Position numbers and translations under genes: made by a program. 64,000 nt of DNA from Paraphaeosphaeria minitans (lineage: Eukaryota; Ascomycota; Dothideomycetes; Pleosporales; Didymosphaeriaceae). The DNA lies in contig WJXW01000004.1 of assembly GCA_015832175.1 (NCBI GenBank), forward strand, positions 2,728,001 to 2,792,000, written 5' to 3'. How positions within the stretch are numbered: position 1 is the stretch's first letter; every line of letters starts with the position of its first letter. Below, piece after piece: positions 32,769 to 43,700 of this stretch. Below the pieces are notes generated by a model. It made no database searches, was not told the DNA's origin, and saw only the letters and a program-made list of their open reading frames with translations.

Positions 32769-35700
32769 AGGGACGGAGAATATCAAAAGTCAACGCCGCG
32801 TTCACATCGGCGTCTGTCAGGACAGAAATCGACGACTACCCATTGAAGTGGTCGTTCATCCTTGACTCAGGATCAACCTGCCACATTACGAACAACCCCG
32901 ACCGCATCTACAACTTCCGTCCTCCTATGCCCGGAGACTACATATGGGCTGGGAATACGAAGATATGGATAAAAGGATACGGCTCCATTGACCTGACCCT
33001 TAAGAATCAGTCTGGGATAACCAAACTAGTCCTGCACGACGTGGCTATCTGCCCTGACCTATTGTGCAATCTGGTCTCTTTTCGACTACTAAGGCAGAGA
33101 GGAATCTGGTGGGATACGCAGGTGGACCCAACTACTCTGAGAGGCCCAGACGACGCAATCATCGGGAATCTCACCGAGATCCACGGCCAGTGGGTACTCG
33201 AGTATGAATCACTCTCGCATGCCTCACATCATGCACGCAAGATTACCTCGCGAACGAAAAGAGCACCACAGAAAGCTTCCGCCATGCTTTGGCACAAGAG
33301 ACTAGGACACCCTGGACCAGCAGCAATCGAGCACCTGGTGCAGCAAGCTGAGGGGGTGCGCGTGAAAGGGATCACGACAGTTGAGTGTGACTCCTGTGGC
33401 AGAGCGAAATCAAAACGACAAATCAGGCGCGCGCCACGGATTAACACCGAAGGACCTGGAGAAAGGCTAAGCATCGATTTCCATACATACGAAACACAGA
33501 GCGTCACCAAAGAAAAGAGCCAAATGTTGATTACCGACAAATTCTCAGGACTACAATGGGACTTTTACTTCACCGACAACAGAACGGCGAAATCGATCAT
33601 CAGGATACTTTCGACCTTCCTCCTATTCCTCAAGAACCACTACAACATAACCGTCAAGACTATCGAGGCAGACAATGAGATTGCCACAGTCAAACCAGAA
33701 GTAGAACGTTGGTTGGCGACCCAAGGAATCATCATCGAGCCTTCGGCCCCAGACACCCAAGCTCAGAACGGAGGTGCCGAACGCTCAGGGGGTGTGAATA
33801 AAGAGAAATCGCGCGCAATGCGACTCGACGCCAACCTATCCTGGGAACTGTGGCCTGAAGTTACGAGGGCTGCAGTATACCTCTACAATCGAACACCGAA
33901 TTACGCGAACAACTGGAAGACGCCGTACGAGATATTCTTCACACGAGTCGCGTTCAGTAATGGGATCGTAACTTCACTACGGAAACCCAATCTCGCCCAC
34001 CTGAAGGCGTACGGCTGCAAAGCCTTTGCGATGACAGACGACACTCACCGAGGCAAATCACGTTTGCAACGCCTCGATCCAAAAGCTTGGGTTGGTTATC
34101 TTGTTGGATACCGATCCTCAAACATCTATCGCATTTGGATACCATCACTCGCCAAGGTGATAAGCACCCGAGACGTTGTCTTTGACGAGCAGTCTATATT
34201 CAATGGGAAGACTGAAGATCTAATGGACAACCTCATGCACAACACGCTGGAAGAAATAGCCACGCATGTGAGAACCATTGAACTACCAACTCCTACTCAG
34301 CAACCAGAGACGGAGTCCTTCCATGAGGATGATGCCGCTGCGGACTCATCAGACCATCAAGACGAAGTAGACCCACCAGGCTACTATCAAGGGAGAAAAA
34401 TCAGGGACAATTACCTAACTCCTCCATCTACACCGCCACCCGCAGCATTACTTGCTCGGTTAATGGCTGGAAACCAATCTGAAGTGACACAACATAGTTC
34501 ATCTAAGACTGTCCCCTGGGCAGCAGCTTTCATGGCGGGAACCCAAGCCGGTCACGTTGGGAACTACAGAGGGGATGTTGTAGACAAGGCGAAGATGATG
34601 AGATTGCTCGCCAAAGGCTTGAAGCCCCATCGAAGTCAACTCCCACCTCTGCCAACGTGCCGGACCAAGCTTGAGGACCACCCGATGGGTGAACTGTTCA
34701 GAGAAGCAGAACAGGCCCATCTTGCAAGCCATCAACAAATGAAATCATGGTCAGAGGTACCGATGAAGAAGATCAAACTGACAGGACAACAGATCCTTGA
34801 CTGTATGTGGGTATACACCTACAAACTTGATAAGCACCATCGCTTGCTGAAGTGCAAGGCGCGATTAGTCGTCCGAGGCGACCAACAACGGAACATTACC
34901 TCGCAGGACACTTACGCAGCCACACTCGCCAGCCGGTCATTCCGAATGCTGATGGCAATTGCAGCCCACCACGACTTGGAGCTCAAACAATACGACGTCA
35001 CGAACGCCTTTGTCCATGCAACGATGGATCGAGAAGTATACATGAGAATGCCCCACGGCTATCGAAAACCTGGAACGATCCTCCAAGTCAACAAGGCTCT
35101 GTACGGTCTACGGATCTCACCCCTCCTTTGGCAGAAAGAATTCACTACAACACTCAAAGCTCTTGGCTTCCAGACTGTGCCTCACGAGCCATGCTGCCTT
35201 CTCAAAGACGGAATCATCGTCTTCTTCTACGTAGACGATATCGTATTAGCTTATCACAAACAGAAAGAGCAAGAAGCCCAGCAAACAATCAAGCGTCTAC
35301 AGGAGAAGTACACCTTTACTGGAGGAAACGACCTTCAGTGGTTCCTTGGCGTAGAGGTCATCAGGGACCGAAGTCACCGGAAGATCCAACTCTCTCAAGC
35401 CGCATACGTAGAGAAGATTAGCCGACTGGCTGATAGGAAAGACATCCGCCATGATACCCCCATGGCCGCTACCGAGTTAAAGCCTCGAACAGGCTTGGCA
35501 ACACCCTCAGAAATCAACAAATACCAACGCAAAATCGGGTCACTTCTGTTCGCGGCAGTAACGACCCGACCGGACATCGCCTTTGCAACCTCAAGGCTGG
35601 CTCGGTTCCTGTCAAATCCGGGCTCCGCACATCACAATGCCGCCGATCGAGTACTATTATACTTGTCCAGCACCAGATGGAGAGCACTGCAGCTCGGAGG

Positions 35701-36262
35701 AGGCAACTGCCTTCAAGTAGCCAGCGATGCCTCATTTGCTGACAACACACTGGACAGAAAGAGCTCGCAAGGATACGCTATCAAGCTATTCGACGGACTC
35801 ATTGCCTGGAGAGCAAACAAACAAGACACTGTCACAACTTCGACAACCGAAGCAGAGCTTCTCGCCCTATCACAGGTGGCCAAGGAAGCAATCTTCATAT
35901 CACGACTATTGGACGAACTGCGGATTGAACTACTCTCATCGTCAATTACCATCCAATGCGACAACAAGCAAACTATTCGACTGGTAACTGAGGAAATCTC
36001 CAAGCTCCAGACAAAACTACGACACGTCGACATTTACAATCACTGGCTCAGACAAGAAGTCTCTACTGGGAAGATCAAGGTGGAGTACGTGCACTCGGCA
36101 GATATGATCGCCGATGGCTTCACCAAGGTCCTCCCAGTCAACAAGTGGGAAGGATTCCTAACTCAACTTGGGCTGGTAGAAGTAGAGAGACCTGACGCAA
36201 CGAACGAAGCGCCTCTTGAGGAGATCCAGCAACAACTTGAAGACCTCACCCTCGCACAATGA
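32765..36262 (+). CDS. pol: Copia Pol (protease, integrase, reverse transcriptase, RNase H), probably made by stop-codon readthrough
   Basis: In the same frame as gag and open from the codon after TGA, about 1,165 codons. There is no ATG before the protease motif FILDSGSTCHITNN (about 32855), so independent initiation is unlikely. Order: protease; GAG-pre-integrase with H-x-H and CDSC (LWHKRLGHPG, VECDSCGRAK); integrase core with DFHTYE, the EADNE Asp and a downstream GGAERS Glu; reverse transcriptase with YDVTNAFVHA and YVDD (35228-35239); RNase H with ASDASF, TEAELLAL and QCDNKQT. Integrase before reverse transcriptase is the copia order. No stop or frameshift is seen. It makes cDNA in particles and inserts it into the genome. 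Confidence 0.95.
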   Translation, partial: LEGRRISKVNAAFTSASVRTEIDDYPLKWSFILDSGSTCHITNNPDRIYNFRPPMPGDYIWAGNTKIWIKGYGSIDLTLKNQSGITKLVLHDVAICPDLLCNLVSFRLLRQRGIWWDTQVDPTTLRGPDDAIIGNLTEIHGQWVLEYESLSHASHHARKITSRTKRAPQKASAMLWHKRLGHPGPAAIEHLVQQAEGVRVKGITTVECDSCGRAKSKRQIRRAPRINTEGPGERLSIDFHTYETQSVTKEKSQMLITDKFSGLQWDFYFTDNRTAKSIIRILSTFLLFLKNHYNITVKTIEADNEIATVKPEVERWLATQGIIIEPSAPDTQAQNGGAERSGGVNKEKSRAMRLDANLSWELWPEVTRAAVYLYNRTPNYANNWKTPYEIFFTRVAFSNGIVTSLRKPNLAHLKAYGCKAFAMTDDTHRGKSRLQRLDPKAWVGYLVGYRSSNIYRIWIPSLAKVISTRDVVFDEQSIFNGKTEDLMDNLMHNTLEEIATHVRTIELPTPTQQPETESFHEDDAAADSSDHQDEVDPPGYYQGRKIRDNYLTPPSTPPPAALLARLMAGNQSEVTQHSSSKTVPWAAAFMAGTQAGHVGNYRGDVVDKAKMMRLLAKGLKPHRSQLPPLPTCRTKLEDHPMGELFREAEQAHLASHQQMKSWSEVPMKKIKLTGQQILDCMWVYTYKLDKHHRLLKCKARLVVRGDQQRNITSQDTYAATLASRSFRMLMAIAAHHDLELKQYDVTNAFVHATMDREVYMRMPHGYRKPGTILQVNKALYGLRISPLLWQKEFTTTLKALGFQTVPHEPCCLLKDGIIVFFYVDDIVLAYHKQKEQEAQQTIKRLQEKYTFTGGNDLQWFLGVEVIRDRSHRKIQLSQAAYVEKISRLADRKDIRHDTPMAATELKPRTGLATPSEINKYQRKIGSLLFAAVTTRPDIAFATSRLARFLSNPGSAHHNAADRVLLYLSSTRWRALQLGGGNCLQVASDASFADNTLDRKSSQGYAIKLFDGLIAWRANKQDTVTTSTTEAELLALSQVAKEAIFISRLLDELRIELLSSSITIQCDNKQTIRLVTEEISKLQTKLRHVDIYNHWLRQEVSTGKIKVEYVHSADMIADGFTKVLPVNKWEGFLTQLGLVEVERPDATNEAPLEEIQQQLEDLTLAQ

Positions 36263-36302
36263 GGAACTACATTATTATCCAGCTTGCAAGGATTTCCAAG
36301 CT

Positions 36303-36309
36303 GAGGGGG
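36303..36309 (+). other. Copia polypurine tract
   Basis: GAGGGGG, two bases from the 3' LTR, serves as plus-strand DNA primer in such elements. Confidence 0.8.
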
Positions 36310-36311
36310 TG

Positions 36312-36517
36312 TGTCAGATAGAACGAGGGCGTTGAGGTCGGATCTGCACAATCGAGCAGGGACCACCACACTTGTCGCACTAGCCCAGGGGTCAAACCAA
36401 CCAAACAGAGATGAGAGAAAAAAAAAATACAAAGAACATAGCATTCCATCAATTAAAATCAACACACAACCATTATCGATCATCATACCGTATCGCATAC
36501 GAGCATTTTATCTGACA
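36312..36517 (+). repeat. Copia 3' LTR (206 bp)
   Basis: Identical to the 5' LTR except for a 10-A instead of 11-A run. Confidence 0.97.
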
Positions 36518-39500
36518 GACCTTTACATAATTTTAGATGAATTATTAGTTAAATCTATAGAATCCTAAGAATTCTTAGATGTTCTTAGCTATCTTTAGTA
36601 TTAGCTAGTTCTTAATGTATTTAACTTTACTTAGTGCTATCTTAATTCCTTCTATAGTAATAATATGTTTTAGGAATTTAAGTTATTTAACATTAAACTT
36701 GCATTTCTTAAGTTTAATACAAAGGTATACTTTGTCTAGTGCTTCTAGTACTATCTATACATACTTGGTGTAGTCTAATTTGTTTTTAGAAAAGACGAGG
36801 ATATTGTCCATATACGCAATAACAAATATGTCCAGATATTTATAGAGTACGTTGTTAATAAGTGCTATAAAAGCTGCTGGTGCGTTTATAAGTTTAAAAG
36901 GCATAACCTTGTATTTAAATAGTCTGTAGCGTAATTAAAACGCTGTTTTCTATTCTTCACCTTTCTTAATTTATATAAGGTGGTAACCGTCTCTTAGATC
37001 TATTATTGTGAATATCTTAGCTTAAGATAGTTAATCTCGTAACTCTGTAATGTTTAGTAGTAGATATTAGTTCTTTATTGTTATGTTATTAAGTTATTAG
37101 TAGTTAACGTATAGTCTGTCTAATCTATCCTTTTTCTTAACAAATATAAAAGGGCTTACTACTAGTGACTTTAATAGTTATATATATTCTTTCTTAAGGT
37201 TTATCTTAATAAAATTACGTTTCTTAAGGAGTTCTTCTCCTATCTTACTATATAGTGGTTTAAAGAGTGGCGTCTTCCCTTCTTTTAGGTCTATTGTAAG
37301 ATCCTAGGGTTAATATTCTAGTAGGTTTGCTTTTCCTTCCTTTTCTATAAATATATGCGTCTATTTCCTATACTCTCTTAGTAAGGTGAGGGGTGTGCTA
37401 TTATCCTCCTTCTTACGCTTTTTAACTTAGTAGTTCCTGCCAGCGTCTGCTAAGGTGTGCTTCTATTTTTTAACTATCTATTGTAGTATTATGTTGTTAA
37501 TAACTCCCTTATCTACTATTATTTTTAGTTAATGTATAGGCTTTGCTTATAATACATAATTACAGCGTTTAAACAATATTTTCTTTATACCCTAGTTAAT
37601 CTGTAGGTTGTGTATTATTAACTAAGGTAATCTTAAGACTAACTTATGCTTAGATCCTAGTAAGACATCTAAGGTAAGTTCCTCTCTATGTCCTTAGACT
37701 GTTATTGTGGTAGTAACCTCTTAGTATATTTAAGGTGTCTTAGGCATTAGGGATCTATTCGCAATATAGATAATATAAGGTACTTCTTTCTCTAATATTA
37801 TAAGTCCTGCTTGTCTTGCTGTCTAATAAGATATAAAGTTTTTTCCTACTTTTAAGTCTATAAGAGCTTAAGCCTATATTCCTTTAAGCTATACTAGTAG
37901 CTTAATTAATGCTGTGCTTACTGTAGTATTTAATTTAATAAAGGCGTTTTCTTGTCTAAGTTTAGGCCTAAAAAAGATATCTGTTTGTGTAGGTTGTAGT
38001 TAAGTTCTAGTGCCTAGTATGCGTTTCTAAGCATCTACTTCTATTATTATTCTTAAGTATATAGCTTGTATAGATTATCTTCTTCTTCTTTCTGTAAGGA
38101 TATTCTTCTGTTTTTCCTCTCGCAGTCTTTACTATTCCTATGTACTAGTTAAATTAGTAGCTCTGTTGTTACTTTTTACGTAGGGTAGTTTATAAAGCTG
38201 TTTAAACATTTAGCTATATAGTAGTATTCGCAGTCTTAGTTCAGACACGTATACTAGTATAGTTACATGTAGTCTCTATTAATAAGCATATTGCAGCATT
38301 TATTACTCTTTAGCGTGAGGTAAGGAAAGTATTTTACTTATTATTTATCCTAGAGGTGTTTGTCGTAAGCTGCGATAGGGCAGTCTATCTATATCTATCT
38401 ACAGCGCAGTTTCTTTCTAAGTTATTTCTTATTCTCCTCTTTCTCTGTCTTGTGTTATGCATATATTAGTTCTTCGTAATATATCTATATACAGAATTAG
38501 TATATAGGATTTTAGTAGTCTAGGTAGTACTTTAGTACGTAGTCTAACTTCTTATTTTTGTAGGGTTGTATTCCTTTTAGTGCCTAGTAGGGTTCTATAT
38601 AGTCCTAAATATTTAGTTTATACTTAGGTAACATAGGGTTGTCTTCTTCCCGCCTACTTTGTAAGTAAGGAGTAGAAGATCTTAGTATCTCTTCTACGTC
38701 TTCTATATTATAGTATACATTGGAGTTGTCTTTTAGATCTTTATATAGTTGTAAGTTAGGTAAACCTAATTACTTACTTTGTTCTAACGTAACGCGTTAG
38801 TAACTAAATAGCGTTATAATAACTTCCTATTCCTTATTAGGTTCTTAGTCCTTAATAGTTAGTATATTTAACTTAGTTTAATAGACTTTGTTCTTTAATC
38901 TGCAGTTCCTGGCTATATAGCCTAGTTTGCTACATGTAAAGCATTTACGGGTCTTAGTTATTGGTTATTAACTTCTATTAGAGACGTGTTTATTAGGCTG
39001 CTTAGGGCCTATCCTTCCTCCTTTTCCTTTGCCTAAGTAGTTAAACTAGATATCTTCTATTAGTTTGTATCTCTAGTAGTTCCTTAGCTATTGCTTTTAG
39101 ACGATTCTAATAAGGTTCTTATAAACTATTTTTACTAGTTGTCTAAAGCTTATTGCCCTAGGGTTTTAGTAGAGCTCCTATTACAGTGAAAACTATTCTT
39201 TATTAATCCTAATAGTTTCCTTATATAGTTCTTTAAGGTTAGCAATTTGTGCACCACTACGTAAGAGTTTCTTACGTAGTTTCTATTTAAGTCCTTATTT
39301 GTACATGTCTTAAAGAGATTTATTATCCTAGTTAAGTTATATAGCGTATCTGCGAAACTTAGCTATATACTTAGCTGCTAATTATTTCTAAGTTATAGTC
39401 TGAATTTTTGCTTTTGTAATAGAGTCCTTATTAGTAATCCTAAAGAGTTGTTTAAGGCATTTCTTAAAGTTATTATAATTTTTAATAATGTTAACTGCAT

Positions 39501-39827
39501 TAGCGTGCTTATTTACGTAATTATTGTTATTATTGTTATAGTCTATTCCTAGGTATTTTTTAAGGTAAGGATAGATCTATAATCCTGTATCTCCTTGTAT
39601 GTATATTACTGCGAAGATAACCTTCTTTTTGTCTTTAAGAGGTTTGTCTAAGTTAAAGAAGTAGAGGTCTAACTAGAGAATCTAGACGTTAGTTTAAGAT
39701 TATTTGCTAAAGTAGAGATTAGGTTTATGTGCCTTACTGCTATCCTTTATAAGAGTAATCTTAGCGGCACCTAAAGCTATAGAAGAGGTAGGAGTTTATA
39801 AAGTACTTATATTAAAGGTGTTTAAGA
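36518..39827 (-). pseudogene. Gypsy B gag and N-terminal pol (gag, protease, reverse transcriptase)
   Basis: Minus-strand remnants: reverse transcriptase with KVMPFKLINAPAAF and AYMDNILVFSK (the catalytic YxDD now YMDN, Asp-to-Asn as RIP would give) at about 36780-36930; protease further right; a zinc knuckle at about 38925-38965; and capsid region to about 39780. Frequent stops. Confidence 0.8.
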
Positions 39828-40257
39828 TATTAAATCTAAAAGGGTAGCTAGTCCTAAAGGGTTAAAGTTAGTTCTTAGGCAGGAGTACTTATAGAAGGTA
39901 GAAGGTCTTATTAATACAATAGTATCTTACAAAGTGTAACGAGTTAATAATTTAGTCTACTAGAATCTAAACAATAGATTAATAAATAGATTAAATATAA
40001 GTATAGAGAGTTTATCCTCGCGTTCCTATATACTAAGTAAAGTCTGCTCTATAGGGAGCGCTTTGTAGAGAGCGCTCTGTGTAGAGTAGTTACGTATATT
40101 ATGCTCTGCACAGAGTAATTAAGCGCTCTGTAGAGAGCAGTCACGTGACTCCTTTATTTGAGGCGTAGCTGGCATTAAGTCCCCACTTAATCCTTGCTAC
40201 GCGCCCACTAGGTACAAAACTGGCTTCCCACCATTATATAGATTTTAGATCCTAACA
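39828..40257 (-). repeat. Gypsy B 5' LTR
   Basis: 430 bp, TATTAAATCT...CCTAACA on the plus strand, followed by the target duplication AGATA at 40258-40262. Confidence 0.92.
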
Positions 40258-40731
40258 AGATAGTAAGGACATAAATATAGACACTGTTAACTATCCTACT
40301 ACTGCAGTGACTGTTAGTTACTCTATAGTGATATAGTTAACACTTAATATAGTAGATACTATAGCGTTAGTACTACAATCCTCCTAGGTATATTTATGTT
40401 TCTAATAGAATTCCTTAATCTTTTGCTAACAGTTTCCTAGATTATTCTTTAGTTTCTAGGTGTTTTCGCTATGTAGGTAACCTTTCTACTTAATAAGGTA
40501 TACGCTGTTATACTAATTATACCCTAGAATTCTTTTAACCTTAAATTCGTTTTCTTCTTTAGCCTAGTGGTAGAAAGTGGTTTCAACTAGTATATTAGGG
40601 TCTACTAGTTCTAGTAGTGATATATAGAATACTAGGTGTATCTTTACATCTAGCGGTAGTTCCAACTTATAGTTTACTAGTAATATTTACTTAGAAATAT
40701 AAAATAGTCTAATCTTAATATAATCTAGTTT
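40258..40731 (-). mobile_element. Gypsy A, continuation after B (accessory ORF end, pol chromodomain end)
   Basis: Base-for-base homologous to 29275-29750 of B. It continues the accessory ORF cut at 28387 and then the pol/chromodomain end, and stops matching after AATCTAGTTTCT at about 40731, where element F begins. Confidence 0.85.
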
Positions 40732-43700
40732 CTATAGGTTTGGCTCAATCTGCAATTAAGTATTTAAGGGTTAATAGTATACTATTGTGTAAAGGGTAAG
40801 AAGTAGGTTTAATTAATTACGTCTTGTCTATTGTACAAAGGGGTACTAAGGACCTTATAAAGTCTCTGCCTCTTGGCGCTAACCTAAGCAGGGGGTCCTT
40901 GTGCGGGTCCTTATAGGTAGGCAGGGCCTTATAAAGTCTCTACCTCTTAGCGCTAACCTAGGTAGTAGGTCCTTGTGCGGGTCCCTATAGGTAGGTAGGC
41001 CCCTATTTCACTCAGTGCTATTTATACGATAAACTGTATAAACACTGGCAACTTTTCTTTTGTGTAATAGTCTTTATCCTCTAGCTCTCCTTTAAAGTTA
41101 AGGATAATATTATCTAGCTAGATAGAAGCATAATCTCCTAGTTGTTAAAAAGACTAGGAGTGTCTAGCCTCTTTGTACGATGTGGTTTGTTGGGCAAAAG
41201 CAGTCTAGATTTTAGGCTGTTACCACTAGTGTGGCTCTATATATAGTGTCTCTGTCCTCGCACGTATAGGGATGGGCCCTAGCTGTGCTCTATATATATA
41301 TACATTACCTATAAATAGTGTAGGTTACATTATTAGGATTATACAAAGCAGTTTAGGTTATAGTTACAGCATTATTGTGTAAAGGGTCTATAGCTTATAG
41401 TTAAGCTATAATAGTCTAAAGAGTTTCTTTATATAAGTGTCCTTTGTTGCAATATTAGTAGCGATAAAGCCTTTTTTTATAAGAAAAGTAATAAGCTCTC
41501 TTCTTACTATATAACTAATTTTATTAAAGTTTCTCTCCTTCTAGTTATTAAAATCTTTAGTAAAAAAAAAGATTACCTCTTTACTTTTAAGGCTACTTAC
41601 GCGATATTACGTAATTATATACACTATATAAGTGTTTAGCTATTTTAGAGAAAGGGGTAGTGTAGTGTAAAGGTTGGCCTACGATAGAGAATTGGAGAAA
41701 CATAGGGCTGATTAGCTATTGTTTAAGATAGCTAATTAGGGAATAGGAAAAAGGGAGCGCTAACTAGATAAGACAGGAAGAGACCTAATAGACAATTGGA
41801 GTAGTTGGATTTATATAATAGATTTTAGATAGGAGAACTTAACTTATTCTTTTATATTCCTTACTTAAGGCAAACGCACCTATAATATAATAATTTTAGT
41901 AAGGGACATAGGGCTGCTTTTAAAAGGATATAGAGAAGTATAGCAATAAGTATTTAAAGAACTAATGGAAGCTGTTTAGTAGACTTTTAAGTAGCTGCTA
42001 AATAGCTAGGAATAGAGCGACAAGACTAATAGACTTTTGAGTAGCTATTAGGTATAAAGATAGACAGACTGTATGGACTTTTAAGTAGTTATTAGTCGCC
42101 TAGACAGACAGATTAATGGACTTTTAAGTAGTCACCAATTACCTAGAAACAAAATAATAATAAACTAATAGACTTTTAAGTAGCTATTAGGTAGAAAGAG
42201 CGATAGACTAGAGGACCTTTAAGTAGCCACCAGACTCCTAGAAAGAGCGAATGCAATAGACCCTAAACAATTCTAGTCTAAGCAATAATCGAGTTAGGGA
42301 TAAAAAGGGAAGTAAGGTATTAGTAGTAGGATTCTGTTAAGTGAGATTGTTATCTACATACCTAAAGCCGAATTGCTAACAGAAAACTAACATAAGAATA
42401 AGTAGAGAACAGAAGAAAAATAAAAAAAAAAGAAGATAAAATAGATTTGTATAAGTTTTATAATAACCTTATTTATCTAACTACTCCTGCTAAGAGCAGC
42501 ACTAGCTAGATAAGCTAGGGCATTACTAATTACCTTTTAGAAAACATAGACAAAAGAAAACAGTTTAAGGATAGAGGACTAGGAATAGGAGGCTTCTCCT
42601 AAAAAAGAAACGTGGCTTAGTTTACTCTAAGCCTAAATAATAGCAACGCACTAAGCTTTAGTAGTATTAATATTACTACCTTCTTAGAGGACTATAACTT
42701 TTAAGTAGAAAAAGTAGGGTAGAGTAAGGAGCTTAAGAAATAAAAGCTACCTTACTTCTACTTAGACACTTACTAAAGGGATATTGTAAAGCTGCTAGCT
42801 TATAGAAGCGCTTTAGTTAACTAGAAAGACTTCTAGAAGATACTTTACTCTAAGTACTTATTAATAGACTTAGAATACTAAAAATTAACTAGAGCCTACT
42901 TTAAGAGCTAGTTTAATAAAGTAAGCTGGCAGCCTATTATACTAAATAACTACTTCTATAAGTTTAATAGCTATACTTAAGCTGCCCTTGCCTAATCACA
43001 GATTGTGTAGATAGAAGTAGGGACTCTTTTCTTTCGAGGTCTTAGCTAAGATAATAAGACTATAGTTATATATAGAATGCTAATAGAGAGTCGCCTAAGA
43101 GGAGGTAATATAAACACCTATTAGGTGCAAGAAATGTACAATTTCCTTTACTAGTGTAGAGACTAGGATAAGGCAATTAGGGCTGTGCAGTAAGAGGAGA
43201 GATAGGTTACTATAAATCTAGCTTATTTTAAAGCTACTTTATTAGCAATCCCACTTATTCTACTACCTAGGAAGTTCTTTAAGGTACAGGAGGAAATAAA
43301 AATAGAAAAAAATAAAAATTATAAAGAAGAAGTAGATATGTAAGTCTAAGAGGTTATTGCAAAGATAGGAGGACTTACCCTTACTATAGAAGAATATAAG
43401 TAATAAAAGGCTTCTATGCCTACTACTACTAGTCTTATTCTTAATAAGCTAGCTAACAACTAATACACTTTTAACAAGCTTATAGGGCTAACCCTTTATA
43501 TAGAACGCAATAATAGGACATTTAAGAGCTCCTATAACCCTATTATGAACCCTAGTGTAGGTACTTAGGTGATTCGCGATTAGGAATATTAAGCCTAGGC
43601 TTGTAGGACCTATAGAGAGACTAGGCACATTATAAAGGACTGCCCCTAGCGCTAAGGCCTTATTAAAAGAGGTTAGTACTATAAAATCTTTAACACTAAT

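Larger units (their letters stand above)
31314..36517 (+). mobile_element. Intact-looking Ty1/copia retrotransposon
   Basis: 5,204 bp with 207- and 206-bp LTRs (31314-31520, 36312-36517) that are identical except for one A in a homopolymer. LTR ends form a perfect 9-bp inverted repeat (TGTCAGATA...TATCTGACA). It is inserted into pol of gypsy B with a 5-bp target duplication (AACCT/GACCT). Composition is GC-balanced and no RIP-type decay is seen, in contrast with everything around it. Domain order gag, protease, integrase, reverse transcriptase, RNase H is diagnostic of copia/Pseudoviridae-type elements. Near-identical LTRs mean a very recent insertion; all catalytic motifs are present, so it may still be active. 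Confidence 0.97.
28388..40257 (-). mobile_element. Gypsy B, full-length RIP-decayed Ty3/gypsy chromovirus, interrupted by a copia element
   Basis: LTRs of 430 bp at 28388-28817 and 39828-40257, with TGTTA...TAACA ends, and a perfect 5-bp target duplication AGATA on both sides. Without the copia insert it is about 6.66 kb. Minus-strand order from the right: gag with a zinc knuckle (about 38925-38965, CFTCSKLGYIARNC, the usual His now Tyr), protease, reverse transcriptase (about 36520-37250), RNase H, integrase, then a chromodomain (about 29480-29640). A purine tract (AAAAGAGAGGGGATAA on the minus strand, 28818 on) borders the left LTR and confirms orientation. Many Trp and Gln positions are now stops, as RIP on both strands would give. 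An accessory ORF on the opposite strand lies between chromodomain and 3' LTR. Inactive. Confidence 0.93.
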
